The position numbers and the translations under genes were made by a program. From DASPPM01 sp052143835 (GTDB lineage Bacteria > Pseudomonadota > Alphaproteobacteria > JACZXZ01): a DNA stretch of 64,000 bases. A model generated the notes under the pieces. The model ran no database searches. It saw nothing but the letters and a program-made list of their open reading frames with translations, and was not told where the DNA came from. Positions 46,162 to 55,058 of this stretch are shown here, in pieces (within the stretch, counting starts at the first letter, position 1; every line of letters begins with the position of its first letter). The DNA lies in contig JBKQRV010000142.1 in NCBI GenBank assembly GCA_052143835.1, positions 1-64,000 of the forward strand, in the 5' to 3' direction.

Positions 46162-47405
46162 GCCGTACCGCCGCCGGGGGCGAGCGTCGTCACGATGCTG
46201 ATCTCGGAGGTGAGCGTGCGGTGCACCGGGCACTTGTCGGCGATCTCCATCAGGCGCTGGCGCCCGGCGGCGTCGAGCGGTCCCTCGAGCTCGATCAGGC
46301 GCTCGATGCGGTCGAGCATGCCCTCCTTGGTCTCGCACTCGGCGCAGTCCTCGGCGTGGATCTTGCGGTGGCTGAGGCGCACGATCGTGCGCGCAAGCGG
46401 CAGGCCCTTGCGCTCGGCATAGAGGCGAAGCGTCATCGCGGTGCAGGCGCCGAGGGCGGCCAGGAGATAATCGTAAGGCCCAGGGCCGCTGTCGTTGCCG
46501 CCTGCGGCCTCGGGCTCGTCTGCAGCGAGGCGGTGGCGGCCGACCGTGATCGCTTCGCTAAAGCGCCCTTCGCGCGTCTCGGCCACCACGACTTCGCCCG
46601 CCCGGGTCGGGGCTATGTCTGGCAGTGCCGCTCCTTGCGCGGCGCCCACATAGCGCTGGGCCCAGGCGGCCAGCACCTCCGCCACGAATTCGGCATCCTC
46701 GCGCCGGCGCAAGAGATGGTCCGCCTGGTCGAGCGAGACGAAGCTCTTGGGGTGGCGCGCCGCCTCGAAGATGCGCGTCGCATTCTCGATGCCCACGATC
46801 TCGTCGCGCGGCGCGTGAAAGATGATGAGCGCCTTGCGCAAGTCGCGGATGGCGTCCTCGAGGCGGTGCCGTGTGATGTCCTCGAGGAACTGCCGCTTGA
46901 TGCGGAAGGGCCGGCCGCCGATCGAGACCTCCGCCTCCCCCGCGGCCTCGATCTCGGCGGCGCGCTCGCCCAAGAGCTGCCTCACATGGTCCGGCTCGGC
47001 GGGCGCCGCGATGGTCGCGACCGCGGTCGCCTCCGGCACGCGGGCGGCCGCGGCCAGCACGGCGGCACCGCCCAGGCTGTGGCCGATGAGGAGCTTCGGC
47101 GCCGCGTGGTGCTCGCGCAGGAAATCGGCCGCGGCGACGAGATCGCCGAGGTTCGAGGAGAAATTGGTGTTGGCGAACTCGCCCTCGCTTGCGCCGAGAC
47201 CGGTGAAATCGAAGCGCAGCACGGCAAAGCCGCGCTCCGCGAGGCCGCCCGCGATGCGCGCCGCGGCGAAGATGTCCTTCGAGCAGGTGAAACAATGGGC
47301 GAAGAGCGCATAAGCGCGCGGCGTTGCCGCCGGCAGCTCGAGGAGGGCCGCGAGACGCTGGCCGCCGCTGCCCTCAAAATCGACGCGCTCGGCTCGTCTT
47401 GCCAT
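46158..47405 (-). CDS. Alpha/beta hydrolase-OsmC fusion protein
   Basis: 415 residues. Residues ~1-255: alpha/beta hydrolase with nucleophile Ser in LIGHSLGGAAVLAAA and an FDFTGLGASEGEF loop; acid and base in HAPRDEIVG and LDQADHLL. Residues ~275-415: OsmC/Ohr-like domain with the peroxidatic Cys in LGACTAMTLRLYAER and resolving Cys in DKCPVHRTL. Probably reduces organic peroxides with thiol help while the hydrolase half cleaves esters. ATG 47405 has ggggagggg; a longer frame to 47522 is unsupported. Confidence 0.9.
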   Translation of the reverse strand: MARRAERVDFEGSGGQRLAALLELPAATPRAYALFAHCFTCSKDIFAAARIAGGLAERGFAVLRFDFTGLGASEGEFANTNFSSNLGDLVAAADFLREHHAAPKLLIGHSLGGAAVLAAAARVPEATAVATIAAPAEPDHVRQLLGERAAEIEAAGEAEVSIGGRPFRIKRQFLEDITRHRLEDAIRDLRKALIIFHAPRDEIVGIENATRIFEAARHPKSFVSLDQADHLLRRREDAEFVAEVLAAWAQRYVGAAQGAALPDIAPTRAGEVVVAETREGRFSEAITVGRHRLAADEPEAAGGNDSGPGPYDYLLAALGACTAMTLRLYAERKGLPLARTIVRLSHRKIHAEDCAECETKEGMLDRIERLIELEGPLDAAGRQRLMEIADKCPVHRTLTSEISIVTTLAPGGGTA

Positions 47406-47524
47406 GGTCCCCTCCCCGTGCGCGCTGCCGGTCGATGCAGCTCGGCCTTGCCGAGCGATCACGGCAGGCTGTGCTTTCCGGAGCGCACGGTTAATATGGC
47501 GCGCCCCAGCCGACGAGGACAAGG

Positions 47525-48127
47525 ATGACCAGGGACGATGTCGAGATTCTTTCGCACGAGAGGCTCTATCAGGGCTTCTTCAGCCTCGAGCGCTTCACGC
47601 TCCGGCACCGGCTCCACGCCGGCGGCTGGAGCGGCGTCATCGAGCGCGAGCTCTTCGTGCGCGGCGCGGCCGCCGGCGTTCTGCTCTACGATCCGCGGCT
47701 CGATGCCGTGGTCCTGATCCGGCAGTTCCGTATGGGCGCCTTCGGCGCCGGGCGCGGCCCATGGATCACCGAGATCGTGGCGGGCATCGTCGATCCCGAC
47801 GAAAGTGCCGAGGCGACGGTGCGCCGGGAGGCGGTCGAGGAGGCGGGGGTCGCCATCACCGACCTCGTTCCCATCACGACCTACTTGACCTCGCCGGGCG
47901 CGTGCTCCGAGACGGTCGCGCTCTTTTGCGGCCGCGTCGACGCCTCGAACGCCGGCGGCATTCACGGCATCGGCCGCGAGCACGAAGACATCCGCGTCAT
48001 CGTCCTCCCCGTGGCCGAGGCCTTCGCCCTGCGGCGCAAGAACGACGACATCCAGGACTCGATCACCGTCAACGCGCTGCTCTGGCTCGAGCTCGAGCAT
48101 CAAGCATTGCGCCAACGCTGGAGCTGA
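47525..48127 (+). CDS. NUDIX hydrolase, ADP-ribose pyrophosphatase type
   Basis: 200 residues. The NUDIX box is complete: GIVDPDESAEATVRREAVEE followed by AGV (G-x5-E-x7-REUxEExGU). The preceding VLIRQFRMGAF and following YLTSPGACSETVALFCGRVDAS are typical of NudF/TrgB, which split ADP-ribose into AMP and ribose-5-phosphate. Divergent from the OsmC operon with a 119-base gap. Confidence 0.9.
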   Translation: MTRDDVEILSHERLYQGFFSLERFTLRHRLHAGGWSGVIERELFVRGAAAGVLLYDPRLDAVVLIRQFRMGAFGAGRGPWITEIVAGIVDPDESAEATVRREAVEEAGVAITDLVPITTYLTSPGACSETVALFCGRVDASNAGGIHGIGREHEDIRVIVLPVAEAFALRRKNDDIQDSITVNALLWLELEHQALRQRWS

Positions 48128-48143
48128 GACAGCCGCGCGCGCG

Positions 48144-48800
48144 TCAGAAGATGCCGAGCCAGCCACCGCTGCTCGGGGGTGGCGCGGTGATGCTGCACCA
48201 TTCTAGCGCCTGCGCGCGGCTGAGCTGCCCGTCTTGGCTCGCATTGAGGGAATCGAAGACCTTGCCGGCGTGCCGCAAGAATTCAGGCTCGGTGACCTGC
48301 AAGCGCAGGCTCGTATCCGCGGACATCACCGGATCAGGGACGTCGCGCGAGATGTCGACGCCGCCGGTGTCCGTGCGGCCCGAGCCAGGCTTCTTCATGT
48401 GGCCGGGATGTCCCGTCTTGTCGCTGTCGCTCTCGCTGTCGCGCGCGACTTGTTGCGGTGCCACGCCCGCCGAATAGGGCTCGCGGTAGCGCAGCAGAAC
48501 CTCCGGCGTGAGGACGCCGTCGCCGTTGAGGTCCATCGCCTTGAACTGGCGGCGCGCATCGGCAAGGAAGGTCGCGCGGTCGATCGCACCCTTGTGCGCG
48601 GTGTCGAGGCGGTCGAACCAACCGCCCATCGCCGTCTCGCATTTGGGAAAGCCGAGCGGCCCGCCGGAAAGCGGCTCGCCGTTCGGGCTGAAGATGGCGC
48701 GGTGCGGCGGATTATCCGAATGCGAACGTGAGCAGCCGGCCGCCGAGAGAAGCGCCAGCAGCGCCAGGCAAAGCCCAGCTTGCCGCAACACGCGGGTCAC
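48144..48800 (-). CDS. EF-hand-like lipoprotein
   Basis: 218 residues from GTG 48800, or 215 from GTG 48791, which gives better spacing to ggag and the signal MLRQAGLCLALLALLSAAGC. The lipid-anchored Cys is in SAAGC. Two calcium-binding EF-hand loops: DLNGDGVLTPEVLL (complete D-x-N-x-D-G pattern) and NASQDGQLSRAQAL (degenerate); a third, DTAHKGAIDRATFL, is weak. Periplasmic calcium sensor or scaffold; role unknown. Starts three bases after the CDF exporter stop, so co-transcribed. Confidence 0.78.
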   Translation of the reverse strand: MTRVLRQAGLCLALLALLSAAGCSRSHSDNPPHRAIFSPNGEPLSGGPLGFPKCETAMGGWFDRLDTAHKGAIDRATFLADARRQFKAMDLNGDGVLTPEVLLRYREPYSAGVAPQQVARDSESDSDKTGHPGHMKKPGSGRTDTGGVDISRDVPDPVMSADTSLRLQVTEPEFLRHAGKVFDSLNASQDGQLSRAQALEWCSITAPPPSSGGWLGIF

Positions 48801-48803
48801 TCC

Positions 48804-49802
48804 TCACGCCGCATGGTGGGTCGGACAGGCATTGACCTCGACGGTCAGGTGCGCGAGCTCGCGCCGGTGCGCGAGCCTGCTCTTGAACTCGGACGCGGGG
48901 CGCGGGCGATCGCTCACGATCGAGACGATGGCCCCGAAATGGCCGGGGCCCAAGCGCCAGAGATGGAGGTCGGCGACGCGGTCCTCGCTCCCCGCCTCGA
49001 CCGCGCGGCGTATCTCGGCGGCGAGCTCAGGGCTCGCCTGGGCATCGAGCAAGACCTTCGCGGAGTCGCGCATGAGCCCGTAGGACCAGCGCGCGATCAC
49101 GATGGAGCCGACGATACCCATCATCGGATCCATCCAGACCCAGCCGTAATTGCGCCCGGTCACCAGTGCGATGACCGCAAGGAACGAGGTGAGCCCGTCG
49201 GCGAGCACGTGGAGGTGGGCCGAGCGAATGTTGTAGTCGCGATGCTGGGCGTGATCATGATCCTCGCGATGGCCATGGGAGTGCCCATGCTGGTGAGCAG
49301 CGGTCGCCTCATGCCCGTGGCGGTCGGGGCTGTCTCCGCCCTCCAGGCGCTCATGCAGCAGATAGGCGCTCAGGAGATTGACGCAGAGGCCGACTGAGGC
49401 CACGAGGATCGCCTCGTCGAAGGAGATGGTGACGGGCGCGAAAAGGCGTGTCACCGATTGATAGGCGATGATCAAAGAGATGACGGCGAGGATCATGGCA
49501 CTCGAGAAGCCGGCGAGATCGCCGAATTTGCCGGTGCCGAAGGAGAAGGCAGGGTCGCTCGCGTGCCGGCGCGCGTAATAGTAGGCGAGGGCCGTGATGC
49601 CGAGTGCCCCCACGTGCGTCGCCATGTGCCAGCCGTCGGCGAGGAGCGCCATCGAGCCGTAAAGCGAGCCCGCCACGAGCTCGACCACCATCATGGTCGC
49701 GGTGAGGCCGATCACGGCCCAGGCCTTGCGCTCGTTCTTGCGGTGCGAGCGGCCGAGGAAAACGTGCTCGTGCCGCCACCGGCTGAGATCGATCGTGTGC
49801 AT
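48804..49802 (-). CDS. CDF family metal exporter (DmeF/CzcD-like)
   Basis: 332 residues with six spans. Metal site residues: LLADGWHMATHVG in TM2 and SAHLHVLADGLTS in TM5. A long His-rich cytoplasmic loop lies between TM4 and TM5 (HGHEATAAHQHGHSHGHRED, then HDHAQH), and a cytoplasmic C-terminal domain follows. The opening MHTIDLSRWRHEHVFLG is that of DmeF, which exports cobalt and nickel/zinc. ATG 49802; longer frames upstream are not needed. Leads a unit with the EF-hand lipoprotein. Confidence 0.9.
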   Translation of the reverse strand: MHTIDLSRWRHEHVFLGRSHRKNERKAWAVIGLTATMMVVELVAGSLYGSMALLADGWHMATHVGALGITALAYYYARRHASDPAFSFGTGKFGDLAGFSSAMILAVISLIIAYQSVTRLFAPVTISFDEAILVASVGLCVNLLSAYLLHERLEGGDSPDRHGHEATAAHQHGHSHGHREDHDHAQHRDYNIRSAHLHVLADGLTSFLAVIALVTGRNYGWVWMDPMMGIVGSIVIARWSYGLMRDSAKVLLDAQASPELAAEIRRAVEAGSEDRVADLHLWRLGPGHFGAIVSIVSDRPRPASEFKSRLAHRRELAHLTVEVNACPTHHAA

Positions 49803-49976
49803 AGTGCGCGTCCTTTTGCCCGCAACCCGGCAGTATAGCGCGCCGGGGCCGGGGCCGGAACCCGTCAAGGCGGCACCCGTCAAGCCGATGGCCGCACTCG
49901 TCGAGGCTGTCGCTTGATCGGCCCTGAGGCTCTGGCTACTGTGCCGGGAGAGGAAACGACCCGGTAAAGGTCCCCC

Positions 49977-50978
49977 ATGCAAATCCGAGACGGCTTCGTC
50001 GGGAGCATCGGCAACACCCCGCTCATCAAGCTGCACCACGCGTCCGAGTTGACCGGCTGCACCATCCTCGGCAAGGCCGAGTTCCTCAATCCGGGCGGCT
50101 CGGTCAAGGACCGCGCGGCCCTGGCCATCATCAAGGACGCCGAGGCGCGCGGCACCTTGCGCCCGGGAGGCGTCATCGTCGAGGGTACCGCGGGCAATAC
50201 CGGCATCGGCCTGGCGCTCGTCGGCAACGCGCGCGGCTACCGCACCGTGATCGTCATGCCGGAGACGCAGAGCCAGGAGAAGAAGGACATGCTACGGCTC
50301 TGCGGTGCCGAGCTTCACTTGGTACCCGCCGTCCCCTACAAGGATCCCGGCAATTACGTGCACGTTTCCGAGCGTATGGCGAACGAGCTCGCCAAGCGCG
50401 AGCCGCAGGGCGCCATTTGGGCCAATCAGTTCGACAATATCGCCAACCGGCGCGGCCATTACGAGACGACCGGGCCAGAGATCTGGGAGCAGACCGAGGG
50501 CAAGGTGGACGGCTTCATCTGCTCGGCCGGCACCGGCGGCACGCTCGCAGGCGTCGCGAATTTCCTCAAGGAGCGCAAGGCGAAGGTCATGATCGGGCTC
50601 GCCGACCCGTTGGGCTCGACCAACTACAATTGGTTCAGGTTCGGCACCATCAAGGTGGAGGGCAGCTCGATCACGGAGGGCATCGGCCAGGGCCGCATCA
50701 CCAAGAACATCGAGGGCGCGCCGATCGACTTTCCCTGCCAGGTTCCCGACGAGGAGGCCCTTCCCCTCATCTTCGCGCTGCTCAAGGACGAGGGGCTGTG
50801 CGTGGGCGGCTCCACCGGCATCAATGTCGCGGGCGCCATCAGGCTCGCCCGCGAGCTCGGCCCGGGCCATACCGTCGTGACCATCCTTTGCGACTACGGC
50901 ACGCGCTACCAAAGCAAGCTGTTCAATCCCGAGTTCCTGCGCTCGAAGAAATTGCCGGTGCCGAGCTGGCTCGCCTGA
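49977..50978 (+). CDS. cysK: Cysteine synthase A
   Basis: 333 residues. PLP-dependent O-acetylserine sulfhydrylase making cysteine from O-acetylserine and sulfide. PLP-binding Lys in NPGGSVKDRAALA; phosphate loop SAGTGGTLAGVANFL; substrate loop EGTAGNTGIGLALVG. The sequence around GLADPLGSTNYNWFRFGTIK is a long insert typical of one alphaproteobacterial CysK branch. The next gene, for mercaptopyruvate sulfurtransferase, starts 39 bases later; the pair links cysteine synthesis and breakdown. Confidence 0.93.
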   Translation: MQIRDGFVGSIGNTPLIKLHHASELTGCTILGKAEFLNPGGSVKDRAALAIIKDAEARGTLRPGGVIVEGTAGNTGIGLALVGNARGYRTVIVMPETQSQEKKDMLRLCGAELHLVPAVPYKDPGNYVHVSERMANELAKREPQGAIWANQFDNIANRRGHYETTGPEIWEQTEGKVDGFICSAGTGGTLAGVANFLKERKAKVMIGLADPLGSTNYNWFRFGTIKVEGSSITEGIGQGRITKNIEGAPIDFPCQVPDEEALPLIFALLKDEGLCVGGSTGINVAGAIRLARELGPGHTVVTILCDYGTRYQSKLFNPEFLRSKKLPVPSWLA

Positions 50979-51016
50979 CCCGGCCCGGGGAAATAAGACA
51001 ATCGCGAGGAAACGCC

Positions 51017-51892
51017 ATGGAGTACGTCAACAAGGAGGCGCTCGTCACGACCGAGTGGCTCACCCGCCATCTCTCCGCACCCGACGTGCGGGTGGTCGAC
51101 GCCTCGTGGTATTTGCCCACGCTCAAGCGCGATGCCAAGGCGGAGTACGCCAAGCAGCACATCCCGGGTGCGGTCTTCTTCGACATCGACGACATCGCCG
51201 ATACCTCGAGCCCGCTGCCCCACATGCTGCCGAGCGCCGAGAAATTCGCCGCGCGCGTGCGCAAGATGGGGCTCGGCGACGGCATCCGCATCATCGTCTA
51301 CGACGGCGGGGTGATGGCGAGTGCAGCGCGCGTGTGGTGGACGTTCCGCGTCTTCGGGCACGACGACGTGGCGGTCCTCGACGGCGGCTTGAGGAAATGG
51401 CTCAAGGAGGGCCGCCCCCTCGAGAGCGACAAACCGATGCCGCGCGAGCGGCATTTCACCGCGCGCTTCAACCACGCCCTCGTGCGCGACCTCGAGGAGA
51501 TCAAACGCAACATCGCGAACGCGCGCGAGCAGGTGCTCGACGCCCGCTCGCGCGGCCGCTTTGCCGGCACCGAGCCCGAGCCGCGCGCGGGCCTGCGCGG
51601 CGGCCATATCCCGCGCAGCCTCAACCTGCCCTATGACCTCATCATCGATGCCGCGTCGGGCACCATGCGGCCTGCCGACGAGCTCGCGCGACTCTTCAAG
51701 GAGAGCGGCGTCGACATGCGGCGACCGGTCGTCACCAGCTGCGGCTCCGGCGTCACGGCGTCGCTCTTGGCGCTCGGCCTCTTCCTCCTCGGCCACGAGG
51801 ACGTGGCGGTCTACGACGGCTCGTGGAGCGAATGGGGTGCGCGCAGCGACACGCCGGTCGAGGCGGGTGCTGCGGCGGGTGCGGCGAGCTGA
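51017..51892 (+). CDS. sseA: 3-mercaptopyruvate sulfurtransferase
   Basis: 291 residues with two rhodanese domains; the second carries the active-site loop TSCGSGVTASLL, whose CGSGVT form points to mercaptopyruvate rather than thiosulfate as donor. First-domain marks: WYLPTLKRDAKAEYAKQHIPGAVFFDID (in part IPGAVFFDID) and YDGGVMASAARVWW. Transfers sulfur from mercaptopyruvate to thiols or cyanide. ATG 51017 follows cgaggaa. Confidence 0.93.
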   Translation: MEYVNKEALVTTEWLTRHLSAPDVRVVDASWYLPTLKRDAKAEYAKQHIPGAVFFDIDDIADTSSPLPHMLPSAEKFAARVRKMGLGDGIRIIVYDGGVMASAARVWWTFRVFGHDDVAVLDGGLRKWLKEGRPLESDKPMPRERHFTARFNHALVRDLEEIKRNIANAREQVLDARSRGRFAGTEPEPRAGLRGGHIPRSLNLPYDLIIDAASGTMRPADELARLFKESGVDMRRPVVTSCGSGVTASLLALGLFLLGHEDVAVYDGSWSEWGARSDTPVEAGAAAGAAS

Positions 51893-51898
51893 GCCGCG

Positions 51899-52327
51899 GT
51901 GTTGCGCATCCGCCCATACCGCGCGGGCGACCTCGAGGCAATCGCCGCGCTCTGGCGCGCGTGCGGTCTCGTCGTCCCCTATAACGACCCGGAGCAAGAC
52001 ATCGCCTTCTGCCGCGAGAGCGCCCACGGCGAGGTCTTCGTCGGCGAGGACGAGCAAGGGCGCGTGATCGCAAGTGCCATGGCCGGCCACGACGGCCATC
52101 GCGGCTGGCTTTACTACGTGGCCGTAACACCCCGGCTGCGCAAGGGCGGGCTCGGCCGCCTGATCGTGCGTCACGCCGAGGAGTGGCTCAAGGGGCTCGG
52201 CGTGCGCAAGGTGCAGCTCCTCGTGCGCCCGGGCAACCTGGCCGCCACGAGCTTCTATGAGCGGCTCGGCTACGAGCGCTCGCCCGTCGCCGTCTTGCAG
52301 CGCTGGCTCACCCCGCCCGAGGCCTGA
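51899..52327 (+). CDS. GNAT N-acetyltransferase, YpeA-like
   Basis: 142 residues from GTG 51899 (TTG 51902 is possible), seven bases after sseA. Acetyl-CoA motif A VAVTPRLRKGGLGRLIVRHAEEW (core R-k-G-G-l-G) and FYERLGYERSP near the C-terminus. PYNDPEQDI is a conserved YpeA signature. Substrate unknown. Confidence 0.87.
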   Translation: MLRIRPYRAGDLEAIAALWRACGLVVPYNDPEQDIAFCRESAHGEVFVGEDEQGRVIASAMAGHDGHRGWLYYVAVTPRLRKGGLGRLIVRHAEEWLKGLGVRKVQLLVRPGNLAATSFYERLGYERSPVAVLQRWLTPPEA

Positions 52328-52337
52328 GCGAGCGCCT

Positions 52338-52907
52338 ATGCCCGCCATCCCGCCACCCCGATCCGACGGCAAGCTCGAGCTCACCGTCACCTATCTCGAG
52401 ATGCGCGCAGCGCCTACGCGCCCGCCGCACCCGGCACCCAAGCGCAAGCTCGCCCTTTTGCGCGCCGAGGCGATGCCGGTTCATTTCTATCGTTATCTTT
52501 ACAACACGGTCGGCGAGCCGTGGCTCTGGTACGAGCGGCGCCTGATGGACGATGCGGCCCTCGCGGCCGTGATCCACGATGCGCGCGTCGAGATCTACGT
52601 GCTCTACGCGGGCGGCGTTCCCGCCGGCTACGCCGAGCTCGACCGGCGCACGGACGACGAGATCGAGCTCGCGTATCTCGGCCTCGTGCCCGATTTCATC
52701 GGCACGGACCTCGGCGGCTATCTCCTCGACTGGACGATCGACACGGCGTGGCGCTACCGCCCGCGCCGGCTCTGGGTCCACACCTGCAACCTCGACCATC
52801 CGCGCGCGCTGCAGACCTACCAGAAGGCGGGTCTCGTCGCCTACCGGCAGGAGACGAGGACGATCGACGATCCGCGGGCGACGGGCGTGATCCCCTACAA
52901 GGGCTGA
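52338..52907 (+). CDS. GNAT N-acetyltransferase
   Basis: 189 residues, 10 bases after the previous acetyltransferase gene and probably co-transcribed. The fold's central strands are seen in EIELAYLGLVPDFIGTDLGGYLL and WVHTCNLDHPRALQTYQKAGLVAYR. The acetyl-CoA loop is IGTDLGG rather than the usual Q/R-x-x-G-x-G/A. Closest in style to a group of alphaproteobacterial acetyltransferases with LELTVTYLEM at the start. Substrate unknown. Confidence 0.8.
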   Translation: MPAIPPPRSDGKLELTVTYLEMRAAPTRPPHPAPKRKLALLRAEAMPVHFYRYLYNTVGEPWLWYERRLMDDAALAAVIHDARVEIYVLYAGGVPAGYAELDRRTDDEIELAYLGLVPDFIGTDLGGYLLDWTIDTAWRYRPRRLWVHTCNLDHPRALQTYQKAGLVAYRQETRTIDDPRATGVIPYKG

Positions 52908-52976
52908 GGACCGCTCTGCAGGCGGCGACGCGCGACCCACGTGCGGGCGTGTGGTGCAGCTTGAGTTAACGGCGTC

Positions 52977-53477
52977 TCATAATTGGACAAGTCGCTTTTC
53001 GAGAAAGATGCTGGTTACGATGGTGTGCGGCGGCATGGACGAATAGGGTTCGAACACTTTGCACGGCTGGAACCCGCAGCGTCGATAAAAGCGAAGGGCC
53101 GCGAGCTGGCGCGTTCCGGTCTCCAGCCGCAACACGGTCAGGCCGGCATCCGATGCCTCCGCCGCCAGTCTCGCGATGATGGCATCGGCCACGCCTTGCC
53201 CGCGCGCTTCGCTGCGCACGTACATGCGCTTTATCTCGGCGAAATCGGAAAACAAGGCCACCCCGCCGCAGCCTACGGGTGATCCTCTCATACGGGCCAC
53301 GAAAAATCTGACATGCGGCTGAAAGATCGCAGCCAATGCAAGCCCGTGTCGCTGCTCGGCAGCGTAATTCTCTGAAAGCTCTTGATCGAGCTCGCCGATC
53401 AATGCACGAACCTCGTCGGTCGCGGCGAGAGCACGCTCGATCTCGACGGGAATCCGCGCCCGGCTCGTCTCATCCAT
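52977..53477 (-). CDS. GNAT N-acetyltransferase
   Basis: 166 residues. KRMYVRSEARGQGVADAIIARL carries the R-g-q-G-v-A acetyl-CoA loop, and RFYRRCGFQPC the C-terminal motif. The opening with a long helix (LIGELDQELSENYAAEQRHGL) resembles small-molecule acetyltransferases of the PA4866/IAA type. ATG 53477. Convergent with the preceding acetyltransferase and divergent from the MFS gene. Confidence 0.85.
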   Translation of the reverse strand: MDETSRARIPVEIERALAATDEVRALIGELDQELSENYAAEQRHGLALAAIFQPHVRFFVARMRGSPVGCGGVALFSDFAEIKRMYVRSEARGQGVADAIIARLAAEASDAGLTVLRLETGTRQLAALRFYRRCGFQPCKVFEPYSSMPPHTIVTSIFLEKRLVQL

Positions 53478-53699
53478 CGTCCCGCCCCCAATCCTCCAAC
53501 AGCTTCACCATATCAGAAATTTCCCAAAGCTCGGTAGCGGCACCCGCCGCCAGCGCCGGCGCGATCTTCAAGGTTTGATGGATATGCAAGAGCAATGCCT
53601 TGCCAGAAGCACGCAACTCTGCACAGAATTGCACACGGAGAGGCGACCAAACGGGACGTCTCGGTCAACCACAGCCGGTTCAGGCGAGCAAGAGCACAC

Positions 53700-55019
53700 A
53701 TGCAGGATTTGGAAGCCCGGACCATCCGGAAGGCGTCGGCGCGGCTGATTCCCTTCCTGATCGTTTGCTATTTCATCGCCTATCTCGACCGCGTGAACGT
53801 CGGCTTCGCCGCGCTCACGATGAACAAGGCGCTCGGTCTGACCGCGACCATGTTCGGCTTCGGGTCCGGCATCTTCTTCCTCGCCTATTTCCTCTTCGAG
53901 GTGCCCTCGAATCTGTGCCTCGACCGCTTCGGGGCCCGCAAGTGGATCGCGCGCATCATGATCAGCTGGGGCATCCTCTCCGGCCTGACGGCGTTCATCC
54001 CCGGCATCGCCCGCGCGACCGGGCTCAGCGACGGGACCACTTTCTACGTGCTCCGCGCGCTGCTCGGCTTCGCCGAGGCCGGCTTCTTCCCCGGCATCAT
54101 CTTTTACCTGACGCTGTGGTTCCCCTCGGTCTACCGCGGCCGCATCATCGGCGCCTTCATGGCCGCGGTCCCGGTCTCCTCGGCCATCGGCGCGCCGATT
54201 TCCGGCATGATCCTCGGCATGGACGGCGTCGGCGGCTTCGCGGGCTGGCAGTGGCTCTTTCTCATCGAGGCCGCACCCGCGATGCTGCTCGCCATCGTCA
54301 CCTATTTCTATCTCACCGACCGGCCGGCCGACGCGCACTGGCTGGCGGCGGACGAGCGCGCCTGGCTGAGCGGCCGCCTCGAGGCCGAACGCCGGCAGCG
54401 CGAGGCGGTGCACGACCTCTCGGTCTGGCAGGCCATGCTCAATCCGCGCGTGTGGGCACTGTCGCTCGTCTATTTCGGCGCGGTGGCCTGCCTCTACGGC
54501 GTCGGCTTCTGGCTGCCGCAGATCATCAAGGCCTTCGGACTCTCGAATGCCATGACCGGCTGGGTCACGGCCATCCCCTACGCCGTCGGCGCCGTGTTCA
54601 TGGTCTGGTACGGCCGTCGCTCGGACGCCAAGGCCGAGCGCAAGGGCCATGCTGCCTTAGCCCTCCTGATCGCCGCCGCCGGCATCGCCGGCTCCACGCT
54701 GACCAGAGACCCGACGCTGACCGTCGTTGCCTTCACCATCGGCGCCTGCGGCGTGTTCGCGATTCTGCCGGTGTTCTGGACCCTGCCGACCGCTGTGCTG
54801 TCCGGCACCGCCGCCGCCGCCGGCATCGCCGTGATCAACTCGCTCGGCAATCTCTCGGGCTTCTTCGGGCCCTATGCCATGGGCTGGATCAAGGACGCGA
54901 CGGGAAGCTTCGCCGGCGGGCTATTGCTGATTGCAGCCCTTGCGGTCATGGGTGCTGTCATCGTGCTCGTGCTCGGTCACGACCCCGCCCTCGAAAGGGC
55001 ACCGGCTGCGGGGAAATGA
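53700..55019 (+). CDS. MFS transporter, anion:cation symporter (phthalate/tartrate) type
   Basis: 439 residues, twelve spans. The start MQDLEARTIRKASARLIPFL and the motif YLDRVNVGFAALTMNKALGL are those of ACS-family importers of organic acids (tartrate, phthalate, glucarate). The loop 2-3 EVPSNLCLDRFGARKWIARIM is the MFS signature. ATG 53700; an upstream frame to 53595 lacks a signal. The ribosome binding site is weak. The 222 bases upstream hold no other gene. Confidence 0.88.
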   Translation: MQDLEARTIRKASARLIPFLIVCYFIAYLDRVNVGFAALTMNKALGLTATMFGFGSGIFFLAYFLFEVPSNLCLDRFGARKWIARIMISWGILSGLTAFIPGIARATGLSDGTTFYVLRALLGFAEAGFFPGIIFYLTLWFPSVYRGRIIGAFMAAVPVSSAIGAPISGMILGMDGVGGFAGWQWLFLIEAAPAMLLAIVTYFYLTDRPADAHWLAADERAWLSGRLEAERRQREAVHDLSVWQAMLNPRVWALSLVYFGAVACLYGVGFWLPQIIKAFGLSNAMTGWVTAIPYAVGAVFMVWYGRRSDAKAERKGHAALALLIAAAGIAGSTLTRDPTLTVVAFTIGACGVFAILPVFWTLPTAVLSGTAAAAGIAVINSLGNLSGFFGPYAMGWIKDATGSFAGGLLLIAALAVMGAVIVLVLGHDPALERAPAAGK

Positions 55020-55058
55020 CGGACAGTCCCGCGGTATCGGGTGTTCTGCCTCGTCCGT

